A DNA stretch of 64,000 bases from Tanytarsus gracilentus (taxonomy: Eukaryota > Arthropoda > Insecta > Diptera > Chironomidae): positions 1-64,000 of the forward strand of contig JAXRKN010000038.1 in the NCBI GenBank assembly GCA_038502055.1, read 5' to 3'. Every line of letters starts with the position of its first letter. Positions within the stretch are counted from its first letter, which is position 1. Both the position numbers and the translations under genes were made by a program. Shown piece after piece: positions 11,366-21,975 of the stretch. The notes under the pieces are model-generated. The model searched no databases and was not told the origin of the DNA. It saw only the letters and a program-made list of their open reading frames with translations.

Positions 11366-12192
11366 TTAGAGCGATGTCACAAATTGAATTTCGTAGACTT
11401 CGGGTGTTTGAGTTATAATCATATTGGAAGTTTCTGGATTATTTTCAATAGGCTCTAACTTCAGAACTTCCACGTTGTGGACTTGAATTTTAGATTTTTG
11501 TGCCTGATTTTCTTGTTTTATTGGCTTTTGTCTCTCCTGAGGTAGTGAAAAGTTTTTGTCATAGAAGATTTTCTTAAAACTTGTATACGATGGACAAGAG
11601 TCATTAGTGTTTTTAAATTCTTCAAATAAATTCCGGAGACTTCCATTGCAGATAATTTTCTTTTTGAATTTTCCAGTTGTTTCAGCAATGCATTTTTCGT
11701 TGAGAAATGTCACAATTGAATCAACGATTTCTTGCTTAAGCTTATTACTGGGTTCGTGTCTACCCCTCTGATCAGTTCCCTCGAAGAAATTAGTAAATTC
11801 ACTTCTATTGTTAAAAGCTTTAATTAATGGCCCGTTGGAAATGCATAAAGTTTTCAGAAAAAAAGCTTGGCAAACTCTTTTCTCGGTTAGATGAAATACT
11901 TTTGTGTTGGTTCTCTTAATCTCTGTCGTTTCTTTGTTCGATGGTCTTCTTCTCTTGGGTGGTTTCATTCTGACATTGGCTAATATAAAATCTTTTTGTC
12001 TAAAATGTTAATTTTTCTATTAAGAAATAAAAATTTTATTGTTTAAATGTAAATTTAAGTTTACCTCGAATAGCTCAGTTTCCAAAAGGATTCGCATATC
12101 TTTGAGCGTAGTTCCTCGCTGAATTTAGATGTGCATTGATGCTTACACTTGCTACAATCGATTTGTTTTGGTAGTTTTTGATTTTTCTCCAT
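11366..12192 (-). CDS. Short protein related to the N-terminal region of insect transposase-like proteins
   Basis: Exons 12065-12192 and 11366-11999 join in phase to 253 residues. The N-terminus has CSKCKHQC followed by SKFSEELRSKICESFWKL, then VCQAFFLKTLCIS and a TDQRGRHEPSNK motif. This order (Cys-rich knuckle, FW helix, VC..F...TL.IS, D.RG.H) is one I associate with the N-terminal half of a large family of uncharacterised insect and cnidarian proteins related to DDE transposases. The longer part that would hold the catalytic region is missing, and the protein instead ends in a unique 100-residue tail. It could be a domesticated fragment or a decayed copy; the intact two-exon frame favours a functional host gene. 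It shares a 155-bp divergent upstream region with the CCDC86-like gene. Confidence 0.6.
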
Positions 12193-12347
12193 TTTTTTAA
12201 AATTCTTTAAAAAGTAAACAATAAAAAATGAAAAGGTTGTCAGATATTTCGATTTCACGGTAAAAACTCGTAACGTACTTTTAAATTTCAAACGCCGAAT
12301 CAACAAACGTGCACGTGAAAATAAATTTAATTTAATTCTACACAATA

Positions 12348-12722
12348 ATGGAAGAAGTAGCTAAACCCACGAATGTTCGCGGTATGCCTAAATCAGGTCG
12401 CTTCTGGAAGACACCAAAAGATAAGTTCAAATCGATGAAAACAATAAAGAAAACTTCAATTCTCCACAAAAAGTTCAGAGAAGATATAAAGCGAGTTAAG
12501 GAGTTATCAAAATCAATAAAAGAAGAAAAGAAACAGGAAAATGAATTGAAGAAGCAGCGACGTGAGGAAAATGCTCAACGACGAAAAGAAAATGAACTTA
12601 AGAGTCAGACAGTTCAGATTATCAAAAACACGTCTAAGCTCAGGAGAATTAAGAAGAAGCATTTGAGGAAAATTGAAAAACGTGATATTCAAGAAACTAT
12701 GTTGAAATCTAAAGTTGTTTGA
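12348..12722 (+). CDS. CCDC86: CCDC86-like (Cgr1-type) nucleolar coiled-coil protein
   Basis: A single-exon frame of 124 residues starting at ATG 12348. It matches the conserved C-terminal part of CCDC86: GMPKSGRFWK near the N-terminus, a long Lys/Arg/Glu coiled coil with KKQRREENAQRRKENE, then VQIIKNTSKLRRIKKKHLRKIEKRD. Vertebrate CCDC86 has a long acidic N-terminal extension that is absent here. Cgr1/CCDC86 proteins localise to the nucleolus and are linked to ribosome biogenesis; the role here follows from homology. It is transcribed divergently from the gene at 11366-12192 across 155 bp. Confidence 0.85.
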   Translation: MEEVAKPTNVRGMPKSGRFWKTPKDKFKSMKTIKKTSILHKKFREDIKRVKELSKSIKEEKKQENELKKQRREENAQRRKENELKSQTVQIIKNTSKLRRIKKKHLRKIEKRDIQETMLKSKVV

Positions 12723-13096
12723 ATAAAAAAAATTATTTTTTTAAGATTAATTTAAAAAACTCTTTTGTAACGTATAGTGAAATTTTAAAAAACTCGTCTC
12801 TCGAATAAGTTGCACATGAGAAAAAAAATTCTTCAGCTTGGAGAAAATTTTTCGGAAAATTCGCTCGCATTCTATTTGAATCTCATTAATTAAGACTAAA
12901 AAGTACTGGAGACGGTTATTGGTATCGTGAGGAAAGGAAGTAAATCAAAGAATTGCGTTGAAACGACGGAAAATATCGATTTTCAACTAATCATAAAAAT
13001 CAAAACATAAAAAAGTGAAAAATCAATTTTTCCGAGGAAAATTTTTCTCGATAAGTTTTAAATCATTAAAATTAATAACTAACAGTTTTGTGAAAG
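12723..13096 (+). other. Spacer between the CCDC86-like and synaptophysin genes
   Basis: AT-rich 374-bp spacer. It must contain the 3' end of the CCDC86-like gene and the promoter and 5' UTR of the synaptophysin gene. No specific motif is recognised. Confidence 0.4.
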
Positions 13097-14180
13097 ATGT
13101 CAGCGCCACAGCAATTATTAACTGTCGCCATCGACTTTTTAAAGTAAGATCCAGCGTATGATTTGACATGTTAAAAAGCTAATGATAATTTCTTTGCAGA
13201 ACCAGCTATAAATTTGACACTTTTCAAGAGCCTCGGGGTGTCATGCGAATATTTCAGTTTGTCTTCTCAATTTGGGGATTCTTTGCAGTTCGCGATTTTT
13301 CATTGGTAAAATTTAACCCACGCAATGATTGTAAAACTAACTAATTGATTTTTTTTCTTAATTTCAAGAATCTCTACATGGACTGCAATGACGAGTATAA
13401 GCATAACTACAACATAGAATATCCTTTCGAATTTGCTGGTCATATTTGTCGGAAACGACCTGAAATGGGCAAAACAGCCAATAATGAAACCTTCTTCTTG
13501 TCAGTCGACTCTTCAATGGGCGCTCAATTCTTTGCTCTAACGGCTGTCCTCGCATTATTGTATTCGCTATTTATAATCTTCGTCTATTGCTATCTCGACG
13601 AAATGTACAAGAGTAAACCGGAATTTCCAATGGCTGATTTTGCATTAACCGCTGGAATGGCTTTCTTCTGGTTGATTTCGTCGCTCGCATTAAACAGCGG
13701 TGGAAGTGCTTTGAAAAAGATGTTTGACGAACGATTTATTGCGCAAAACTGTCATGGTTGTGTTCCAAAAGTATCGAGTTTTACGGACTTTAACATTGCA
13801 TTGGTAAAAGAGACATATTTGTATTTCAAGTTAATCGATATTCTATTAATAATTCTCCCCTTTTCTAGATGATTGGCTTCTTAAATTTCTTCTTGTGGGC
13901 TTCAGACTTGTGGTTCTTGTACAAGGAAACTATTTGGTTCCAAAATCGCGGAGCCATTTATAATCAGCAAATGTACGGGCAAGGACAAGGGCAAGACCAG
14001 CAACAACAGCAACAATTTGGACAACCTCAGCAGCAGCAACAACAATTTGGGCAGCCTCAACAACAACAATACGCTCAACCGAATCCTTATGAGCAGCAGC
14101 AACAGTTTACTCAACAATATAATCAAGAATACGGTCAAATGGACTACGGCCAAAGCTCGTATGGTCAGGCTCCAATGTAA
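13097..14180 (+). CDS. Synaptophysin-family four-transmembrane (MARVEL) vesicle protein
   Basis: Exons 13097-13143, 13200-13305, 13369-13803 and 13869-14180 give 299 residues. The conserved FxEPRGVMRIFQFVFSIW start of the MARVEL domain, four hydrophobic segments (about residues 28-48, 104-128, 140-160 and 197-217), an internal cysteine pair (NCHGC) and the GFLNFFLWASDLWFLYKET block match synaptophysin/synaptoporin rather than synaptogyrin. The C-terminal tail is cytoplasmic and made of Gln-rich GQPQQQQQ and YGQ repeats, echoing the YG-rich tail of vertebrate synaptophysin. The family sits in small synaptic-like vesicles and binds synaptobrevin in vertebrates. The AATAAA at about 14269 lies 90 bp after the stop. 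Confidence 0.88.
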
Positions 14181-14892
14181 ATTAAGATCTGAATTATATC
14201 AGAGGTATTTATGAATTTTCAAACATTCTAGTGTTTTCACACATTCCGCGCCTCTAAGTTTTTATTTTAATAAACTCAAAATGTGTACCTCCAAAGGCAT
14301 CTAGAATAGACTTAAAATTTTCAAAATTACGCTTTGAAATTAAAATATAGTTAAAATAATTCGTTGCTATAAATCTATTGCAATTAATATAAATTTAAGC
14401 GACAATCTTTTAAATCAGAATTAACAACTATTATTTGGAAGTGTGTGAAATTATTATCTTAGGCAACTTTATATAGTTAGTTAGTTTCATTCCACTCATG
14501 AGTTCACCTGAGACTGTTGAAATAGGGATGTCTATGAACATTCCATGTACTTTTTAAAAAAAATTACCTATCGAGATTCTCACTTTATATAAATTTTGAA
14601 ATCTTACTCACACACAATGCTACCTAATTTAATTTCAAGAAAAAAAAAGTTTGAAATATCATAAAATTAAATTATGAATGCAAGAAATAATCTAATTAAT
14701 GTGTAGTCGATTAGCCGAAAAAGGGATGAGAAATTAACAAAATAATATTTAATGTTGCGCAATTATATTAAAATAATAATAATCCTAAATCAACTGAATA
14801 TAGTGCATAAAAATCAAGAAAATCGTTCACTTATTGTTCAACACAAACATTGCATACTTAATTTAAAACTAATGAGATATCTAAAGCATTTA
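14181..14892 (+). other. 3' flank of the synaptophysin gene
   Basis: Contains an AATAAA near 14269 and further AT-rich sequence up to the TA target site of the transposon that begins at 14893. No coding sequence is recognised. Confidence 0.4.
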
Positions 14893-16519
14893 GGGTCCCT
14901 GTACATAATTTCTTAGTGACATAATTTCTTAGTAAAATTTAATATTGCGATACTTTTTGTCTTCAAATCAAATGCCTAACTTCAAGTGTTTAATCTGCGT
15001 GTTTTATCATTCTACACCATTGTCATAAAGGTTCGACAGAATTTTAAGGACGTTAAATGCCATAAAAGCTTTAAATAAGATTTTCCATACATCGATAGCC
15101 TTCGCATATTTCATTGATTTTCTTTAAGAAAATCACTTAATTATTTATAATTAAATTTTTTTGTGTCAATTAAATATAAAGATTTAAATTATTAGTTTGA
15201 TGTTCATCAAAATGGTGCCGTATCTTAAAAATGATCTTTTAAAGGTGCTTATAATTTTTAGTTGATTTGCTCATAATTTCTTAGTAAATTTTGGTGAAGC
15301 AGTCTTAGGAATTTGATGAAAAAAATTACTTGAATTGTTATAAAAACTATTTTTGGGGTGTGAACATGCTGAAAATAATTTGAAAACAAGTATTTTAAGG
15401 TATTGCTGACAAATATGAAGGAAATTGCAAGGATAACAAGCACTGCTTTTGAAGTGGAACTGTCATTTTTGATAAAGTAACGTGCAGTAAGTGCTTATAG
15501 ACAAGGTTGTGCAAGGTTCAATGAAAATAAAAAAAAATTAGTGCTGGAAGTAAGATCCAGCGGAACTAAGATCCAGCGCTGGACATCGACATGAGAACCA
15601 GTTTAACATAAATTCAGTAATAAAAAAAATCTAATAAAATTAAAATTTTGGGAAGTGGAAGTGCTAAAGGCGATGCCAGCGGAACTAAGATCCAGTTCAT
15701 CGGAAATGGATATCAACGGAACTATAAAATTAAATATTTGCAATTATGAAATGCAATAACTAGGCAGGAACATGATCCAAATTAATTATTACTAACTTTA
15801 ATCACGACTGAATGAGTTGTTCCTGATAGTAAAAATTGATTGCTTAACTGGAAAGGCTTTTTGCCTAACTTAAACTTTCATTTTATTTCACCTTTTAATG
15901 CATTGATGCTTAAAAATGAGATATTATTTTTATATGAATTTTCTCTCATCTTGCTCGACCTTTTTTCAGCGTGTTGGACATAAAATTATTTCTGCAAGTG
16001 TTAATTTATGATAAGAATCACAAGCTTAAAATGGCTTTTAAAATTATGTATCAATTGTTATTAATCTTGTGGTCTTTTTAAGACTTTTGATTTAATTTAC
16101 ACATAAAACTGGGATATTTTATGAAGTTTAAGCATATATCATGCTGCATGCTGATTTAACAACTCTGAAATATTTTTACTTAAAATCTTGATATATTTTC
16201 CAACAATTAAAATATGCATAACATGCCTTTTTGGTTATTGCTTCCAAGTCTAAAATTGATTTAACTTTCTACTAAGAAAATATGAGCAGATTTACTAAGA
16301 AATTATGGACATCAACTAAGAAATTATGAGCAAGAAAAAACACCATTTTTAAGGATGAACGTGGCAACGCAAAATTTTGATAAAGGTCTTGAATTAAAGA
16401 TAAACACATTAGCTACACGAAAAATATATTTTTGTTGAATTTCATCAGTGCCATCAGTAGGAATTTGCAGTTTTAAATTTAATTTTCACGGTTTACTAAG
16501 AAATTATGTACAGGGACCC
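14893..16519. mobile_element. Non-autonomous TA-duplicating DNA transposon (Tc1/mariner-type MITE)
   Basis: The ends are a perfect terminal inverted repeat of at least 25 bp starting GGGTCCCTGTACATAATTTC (left, 14893; its reverse complement ends at 16519). Both ends are flanked by the dinucleotide TA (14891-14892 and 16520-16521), the target-site duplication of Tc1/mariner/pogo elements. The subterminal motif ATTTCTTAGT recurs just inside the left end (14925), at 15274 and, inverted, three times within 16270-16330, as expected for transposase binding sites. The 1.6-kb interior has no transposase frame, so the element depends on a partner elsewhere. Confidence 0.85.
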
Positions 16520-16948
16520 TATCTAATACCAAAAATTAATTAGATTCCTAAGAAATACGTTCAAAATGAAATAGTCGAGTTAAATTATAAAAATATAAAA
16601 GCATGAAGATAATCTAAATGTGCGAAAAAAATTCTTAAATACTCGAGAGATGTCAGTCAGTTGAAAATGCATCTCGACGAAGAAGAAAAATATCAAAGAG
16701 AAAAAAATTATCATGTTGGAATGCGAGTTAATGAATAAAATGTGTTTAACTTTCTCTCTAGAGGTTAAGGGACAGGCTCATATATGAATGTAATAAAGCA
16801 TAAATTATAACATTAATAAAAAAAAATTGAAAAAAAGTTTTGAAAGCTCTTTTTTCAGTACAGCACGTGCTGTACATTCTGCTCACCACTTCCTTAATCA
16901 AAACGTCAAAACTAAACGAGTTGATCAAAGTGCAAAAAAAATTTAATA
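16520..16948 (+). other. Upstream region of the theta GST gene
   Basis: AT-rich spacer between the transposon and the GST start codon. It should hold the GST promoter and 5' UTR. A short palindromic CAGCACGTGCTG with an E-box core lies near 16861; its role is unknown. Confidence 0.35.
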
Positions 16949-17287
16949 ATGCTCAAGTTTTATTATGATTTGATGTCTCAGCCTTCGCGAGCACTTTATA
17001 TTTTCTTCAAACTGAATCGGCTTCCAGTGACATTTATAAAAGTGGACTTGATGAAGATGGAACACTTGCAAAAAGTCGGGAATGAAGAGTTCAAGAATAT
17101 CAACCGATTTCAAAAAGTTCCCTGCATCGTTGACGAAGATGGCTTTAAGCTTTCTGAATCGGTCGCGATATTCCGATATTTAATGGCTTCGAAAAAGGAC
17201 TTTTTTGATGAGCATTGGTATCCAAATGATAACATAATTCGAGCAAAAATTGACGAGTATCTTGAGTGGCAGCATAACCTTCTTTGA
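16949..17287 (+). CDS. Glutathione S-transferase theta, 5' half (thioredoxin-fold domain)
   Basis: The frame from ATG 16949 encodes the complete N-terminal GST domain: LKFYYDLMSQPSRALYIF, with the theta-class Ser region, then NRFQKVPCIVDEDGFKLSES, including the cis-Pro and glutathione-contact ES pair, and the start of the alpha-helical domain (KIDEYLEWQHNLL). It then hits TGA at 17285. The missing C-terminal domain begins at 23323, about 6 kb away, and the residue register fits (WQH, three residues, RLGC). No GT donor exists between the last conserved codon and the stop. Either the gene has been split by an insertion, or an intron has an unusual or lost donor. As it stands this half alone would not give an active GST. 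Confidence 0.75.
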   Translation: MLKFYYDLMSQPSRALYIFFKLNRLPVTFIKVDLMKMEHLQKVGNEEFKNINRFQKVPCIVDEDGFKLSESVAIFRYLMASKKDFFDEHWYPNDNIIRAKIDEYLEWQHNLL

Positions 17288-17626
17288 CCCTTTTTCATTC
17301 TCTTCCGTGCTTTTTGTATGATCACAGAAGCTTTTCAACTAGCGTATAAAGCGAGGAATAATTTCATTACTCTTTTACAAAAGTGTGAACATTTTTTCAT
17401 ATTTTTTATTTTCTGTCCTTCATCCCAAAAGTGATTAGAAAATTTAATAAAATAAAATTAGGGCAACAAAATTAGTTTTTCATATTTCTTTTAAAAAATT
17501 ATTGATTTTCTTGATATTGAAACTAAATTAGAATGCATATGGAACTCATAAAGTTAATAAAGTTCTAATTACTTAAATTTACTTTATCTCTCATCTCGAT
17601 TGCGCATGGAACTTGTCTCACTTGCC
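17288..17626. other. AT-rich spacer after the GST 5' half
   Basis: No coding potential is visible. It includes AATAAA-like sequences on both strands and probably the 3' UTR of the minus-strand orphan gene that stops at 17627. Confidence 0.35.
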
Positions 17627-20600
17627 TTATGGGTAATGAGGAAGTGTATCAAGCAATGCTAAATAGCACTCAAGAATAATATCTGGCACGATATCGATGC
17701 GGAGAAGATTGTTGTCTGTGCGACGAAAGATGTCCAATGCCGCTCTGACCGTGAGGATGTCGAATGCATCTATGAGTGGATGGCGAATTTGAAGAACATC
17801 GGCTTCATCGATGATGTTAAGATTAAAGGCGACTGGCAGAAGTTGTGACTCCGGAATATTCATATAAATTCCGTTCAAAAGTGCACCGGGAATTGCCGTG
17901 ATGTCGAACCGACCATGAGAAAAATGTGAGACAGAGTTGACCTGAATGAGAGCATTTAATGGAAGTGCATCGTACAGCTGTTGCGGCGTCGTGATAAGAC
18001 CGCCAGTATCGAGCCGAGGGTGTTCTCTCACGCTATAGAGATTGTCGATAGTGAAAAGAGCTCCGTGGAATGGGAAATTGACAGTGAGAGCAAAGTTGAG
18101 AATTCGCGTCATGGCACGCTGGAGGTGCTGAAAAATGTTTTCCAATCGGGCATCGCCCAAGACAACAATTCCCGTGAGCAGCTGCTGGAAATCAGTGAGT
18201 GCAACTCGAGCTGCGATAGTGAATGGTACGAAGATGTGAAAAAATGCCTTCCTGGCGATGAGCAACAAATTAAGGAATTCCAAAAGTGCATCGAAATGTC
18301 CGACAGCGGCTTGAAGTTCGACTTCGGCAATTAGTCTCTCGAAATATGGCACAGTGAAACCGTTGATGAACCGCGCGAATTGCCGGTTATTGAAATGTCC
18401 ACATCTGAGATCACTAAAGAGCTTTTTCAACTCGGCGTTGAGAGCGTTCGGCAGTGGGAAAAAGTTGGCAGTTATTTCATCTTTAATGAGTCCGAGATCA
18501 ACAGCGACTCCATTGACGGTGAAGACAATTCTCTCGCGCACGCACAAGACCAGGAACGTTCCCATACGATGCGGAGCACAGAATGTGTGCAAGTCATTGG
18601 GCGTAAGATGAGTGAGAAAAAGAATGTTCTCCGCTCCAGCATCTGACACAAAAAACAGAGCGACACCCACAGCAGCGGCGTAATTACGTAGAATCGGTAT
18701 GATGAGAGCGAGATTACGATTATAGTCATCGAGATTCGTGTCGTTTTTTGGTCGCAAGCACAATAAGTGTTGCGTTTTACCGCCTCCTTGTCTGACAAGA
18801 GTGACGAGTGCAGCGTTGACCTCTATGGCGCGTGTAAATAATCTTTGGCCCTGCAACAAGGTGAAGTAACATTTTCCTGGCAAGACCCTGATCTGGTTCT
18901 GGTGGAAAAATATTGAGTGGATGGGTGGTAATTGCACTAAAAAGAAAATATAAAAAAAATTGTCAAAAAAATTATTTTGTGTGTGTCTGTGTAAATTTAT
19001 TTTTTTTAAGTTTTAAAATGTTTGCATGTCTAAATAGAGCTTTTTTGTAAAACAAGAAAAATTACTTTCATATTGAAAGGGTGTAAAAAGTTAAATTTCT
19101 AAGAAAATTTTTGTCATGCATGGGGTTTGTAAGGATCGAAAAATTATTTTGTGTGTGTCTGTGTAAATTTATTTTTTTTAAGTTTTAAAATGTTTGCATG
19201 TCTAAATAGAGCTTTTTTGTAAAACAAGAAAAATTACTTTCATATTGAAAGGGTGTAAAAAGTTAAATTTCTAAGAAAATTTTTGTCATGCATGGGGTTT
19301 GTAAGGATCGAAAAATTATTTTGTGTGTGTCGGTGTAAATTTATTTTTTTTAAGTTTTAAAATGTTTGCATGTCTAAATAGAGCTTTTTTGTAAAACAAG
19401 AAAAATTACTTTCATATTGAAAGGGTGTAAAAAGTTAAATTTCTAAGAAAATTTTTGTCATGCATGGGGTTTGTAAGGATCGAAAAATTATTTTGTGTGT
19501 GTCTGTGTAAATTTATTTTTTTTACGTTTTAAAATGTTTGCATGTCTAAATAGAGCTTTTTTGTAAAACAAGAAAAATTACTTTCATATTGAAAGGGTGT
19601 AAAAAGTTAAATTTCTAAGAAAATTTTTGTCATGCATGGGGTTTGTAAGGATCGAAAAATTATTTTGTGTGTGTTGTGTAATTTTTTTTTTTGTTTTAAA
19701 ATGTTTGCATGTCTAAATAGAGTTTTTTGTAAAGAAGAAAAATTATTTATATTGAAAGGGTGTAAAAAGTTAAATTTTAAGAAAATTTTTGTCATGCATG
19801 GGGTTTGTAAGGATCGAAAAATTATTTTGTGTGTGTTGTGTAAATTTTTTTTTTTCGTTTTAAAATGTTTGCATGTCTAAATAGAGCTTTTTTGTAAAAA
19901 AGAAAAATTACTTTATATTGAAAGGGTGTAAAAGTTAAATTTCTAAGAAAATTTTTGTCATGCATGGGGTTTGTAAGGATGAAAAATTATTTTGTGTGTG
20001 TCTGTGTAAATTTATTTTTTTTACGTTTTAAAATGTTTGCATGTCTAAATAGAGCTTTTTTGTAAAGCAAGAAAAATTACTTTCATATTGAAAGGGTGTA
20101 AAAAGTTAAATTTCTAAGAAAATTTTTGTCATGCATGGGGTTTGTAAGGATCGAAAAATTATTTTGTGTGTGTCTGTGTAAATTTATTTTTTTTACGTTT
20201 TAAAATGTTTGCATGTCTAAATAGAGCTTTTTTGTAAAACAAGAAAAATTACTTTCATATTGAAAGGGTGTAAAAAGTTAAATTTCTAAGAAAATTTTTG
20301 TCATGCATGGGGTTTGTAAGGATCGAAAAATTATTTTGTGTGTGTCTGTGTAAATTTATTTTTTTTAAGTTTTAAAATGTTTGCATGTCTAAATAGAGCT
20401 TTTTTGTAAAACAAGAAAAATTACTTTCATATTGAAAGGGTGTAAAAAGTTAAATTTCTAAGAAAATTTTTGTCATGCATGGGGTTTGTAAGGATCGAAA
20501 AATTTACCTTCAATTTCTTCAAGATTCACGTTTCCATCTTCGATGTCTGGCACGTAGCCGTCATTGTCCTCATCTTCACTTTCGTCCGCCGCCTCTTCTT

Positions 20601-21427
20601 CGCCGCCATCAATCATTGGTTCATCATCATCGCCATCTCTTCTTCTTCGGCCCATGCCTCAGTGATTTCCATTGACGAAAAGTCCTCCTCAGCTGAAATC
20701 GCGTTATTCGACTCTGGAACCCGTGCTTCAATCGCAGCAATATCGCGACGATCAAAATAATTTGCAAAATTTTTGCGCACTTTTGGCAAGTAAGCAAAAT
20801 TCGTGGCGATGAATGGTAAATCATTTTCGGTGTTTCCTTCGATTCCCTTGCATACTTCGCAATTGTTGACTGCACACGTTATTGGGGGTTGTTGATTTCT
20901 CCAGTCTAAAGACCAATGAGAGAGGAAATCATAAACATTTTAAAATTTAAAGGAACATTTAGGCATTTATGAATAATTTTTTAAATAAAATTTATTTAAT
21001 GCCGCCATTTTTCGGCCATTTTTAATTTTATTTAATCCTTACCCTTTTTCACCATGAAGCGATAAAGCAAAATGTAGATCAGCTTTATGTCCGCTTTCGT
21101 AAGTGCAGGATCAGTATTGCCGACAGGCCTTAATCGCATCTCAAAAAGTTCAAGAGCCTCACTTTGGTTTAACATGGATCCTAAATGCTTCAGTGTATCG
21201 CCTTTTCCGAATCCGATCCGACCATTCGATGATTTAGTCGAACCAACAGCCTTAAAGGCTGATAAAGCATCCGGACGTGTACGTCCTTTGACCACACTGG
21301 CAGTGCCGCGAAAGTGTCTAGCTGTTGTTTGCGCATAATATTTTAACTTTTTAATTTTTTGGGACTTTCTTTGAACAACAGCAGATCCTGCGGGAATCGC
21401 ACACGAAGAAGAAAAAAGTTCATGCAT
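17627..21427 (-). CDS. Unrecognised three-exon orphan gene with a frameshift in exon 2
   Basis: Exons about 21043-21427 (ATG at 21427, or an acceptor at 21389 if a 5' exon exists), 20508-20905 and 17627-18936 have good splice sites. Exon 1 is basic. Exon 2 begins DWRNQQPPITCAVNNCEVCKG and ends in an acidic Asp/Glu tract. Exon 3 is a 436-residue frame rich in Ala, Leu, Phe and Asn that ends LLDTLPHYP. I recognise no family, signal peptide or catalytic motif. Exon 2 is out of register: its first part reads to a TGA near 20612, while the acidic part that splices in phase to exon 3 lies in another frame. One missing base within the GAAGAAGAAGAGATGG stretch (about 20633-20645) would explain this. 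Exon 3 is visibly less AT-rich than most neighbours. It may be a recent pseudogene, an assembly error or a programmed shift. Confidence 0.5.
18967..20497. repeat. Tandem satellite array, nine copies of a ~172-bp unit
   Basis: Nine head-to-tail copies, marked by GGATCG (one copy has GGATG), end near 19138, 19310, 19482, 19654, 19816, 19980, 20153, 20325 and 20497. Most units are 172 bp; copies five and six are 162-164 bp because of small deletions. The unit contains TTTTGTGTGTGTCTGTG and GTCATGCATGGGGTTTGTAA. The array fills nearly all of the intron between exons 2 and 3 of the orphan gene and stops within about ten bases of the exon 2 donor. Near-identity between copies points to recent amplification or homogenisation. 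Confidence 0.95.
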
Positions 21428-21846
21428 GAGTGAAGAAGAAAGTTTTATTTTAATGCTCCATGATTTTGTTTCTAAATAAAAGATTGTAAAATAAAATAAT
21501 AAATTCAAAAATATTTTAAACAAATTCAATTAATTTTTCACAAAAATGTATGTAAAATATTTCAAGCAACTTTTTTGGCGTCAAAACAATTTTATTTTAA
21601 AAATTCTGTTTCGACATTAATTCTTGCAATTCTTCAATCTTTTCTAGATTGCAAAAATATTTTAAATAAGTTTTAATTTTATTTTTTTTCAAGTCCATGC
21701 AAATGTATGCAAAATATTTCATGCAACTTTTTTGGCGTAAAAAATTAATTTTTTTAAAAATCTGTTTCGACATTAATTCTTACAATTTTTCAATCTTATC
21801 TAGATTGTGAAAATATCTTAATTCTGTGTACAGCTGTTATTATTTC

Positions 21847-21901
21847 CGTTATGGGTAACAACGTCCAGATAGTTGGGTCTCCATGCTGGACGTCCATAAC
21901 G
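21847..21901. repeat. Inverted repeat / hairpin
   Basis: CGTTATGG (21847) and ACGTCCAG (21861) pair with CTGGACGT (21886) and CCATAACG (21894). This gives a 16-bp stem with a 6-nt bulge on one side and a 17-nt loop. It may be the end of a mobile element or an RNA structure; the function is unknown. Confidence 0.75.
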
Positions 21902-21975
21902 TTTTATTTAGTTATCTACGAAGAGGGGTTGTTCGATCGCTAGTATGTCTTTCTCAAGACGTATGTTGCAGCTCC

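Noticed and set aside
13142..13155. AGTAAGATCCAGCG shared between a synaptophysin intron and the transposon interior (about 15549)
   Set aside because: A single 14-bp match between regions 2.4 kb apart is not beyond chance in a 64-kb AT-rich window, and flanks do not align.
17275..17290. ATAACCTT at the end of the GST 5' half as a U12-type AT-AC intron donor
   Set aside because: It resembles the U12 donor with one mismatch, but no matching branch point or AC acceptor in the correct phase was found near 23310.
17981..18646. Plus-strand open frames within 17981-18646
   Set aside because: They lie antisense to the 436-residue exon of the orphan gene, which has fitting splice signals and phase. 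They look like shadows of a less AT-rich exon.
19607..19880. Frames inside the satellite array (MHGVCKDRK-type)
   Set aside because: They follow the 172-bp repeat unit and start at its ATGCATGG. They have no independent support.
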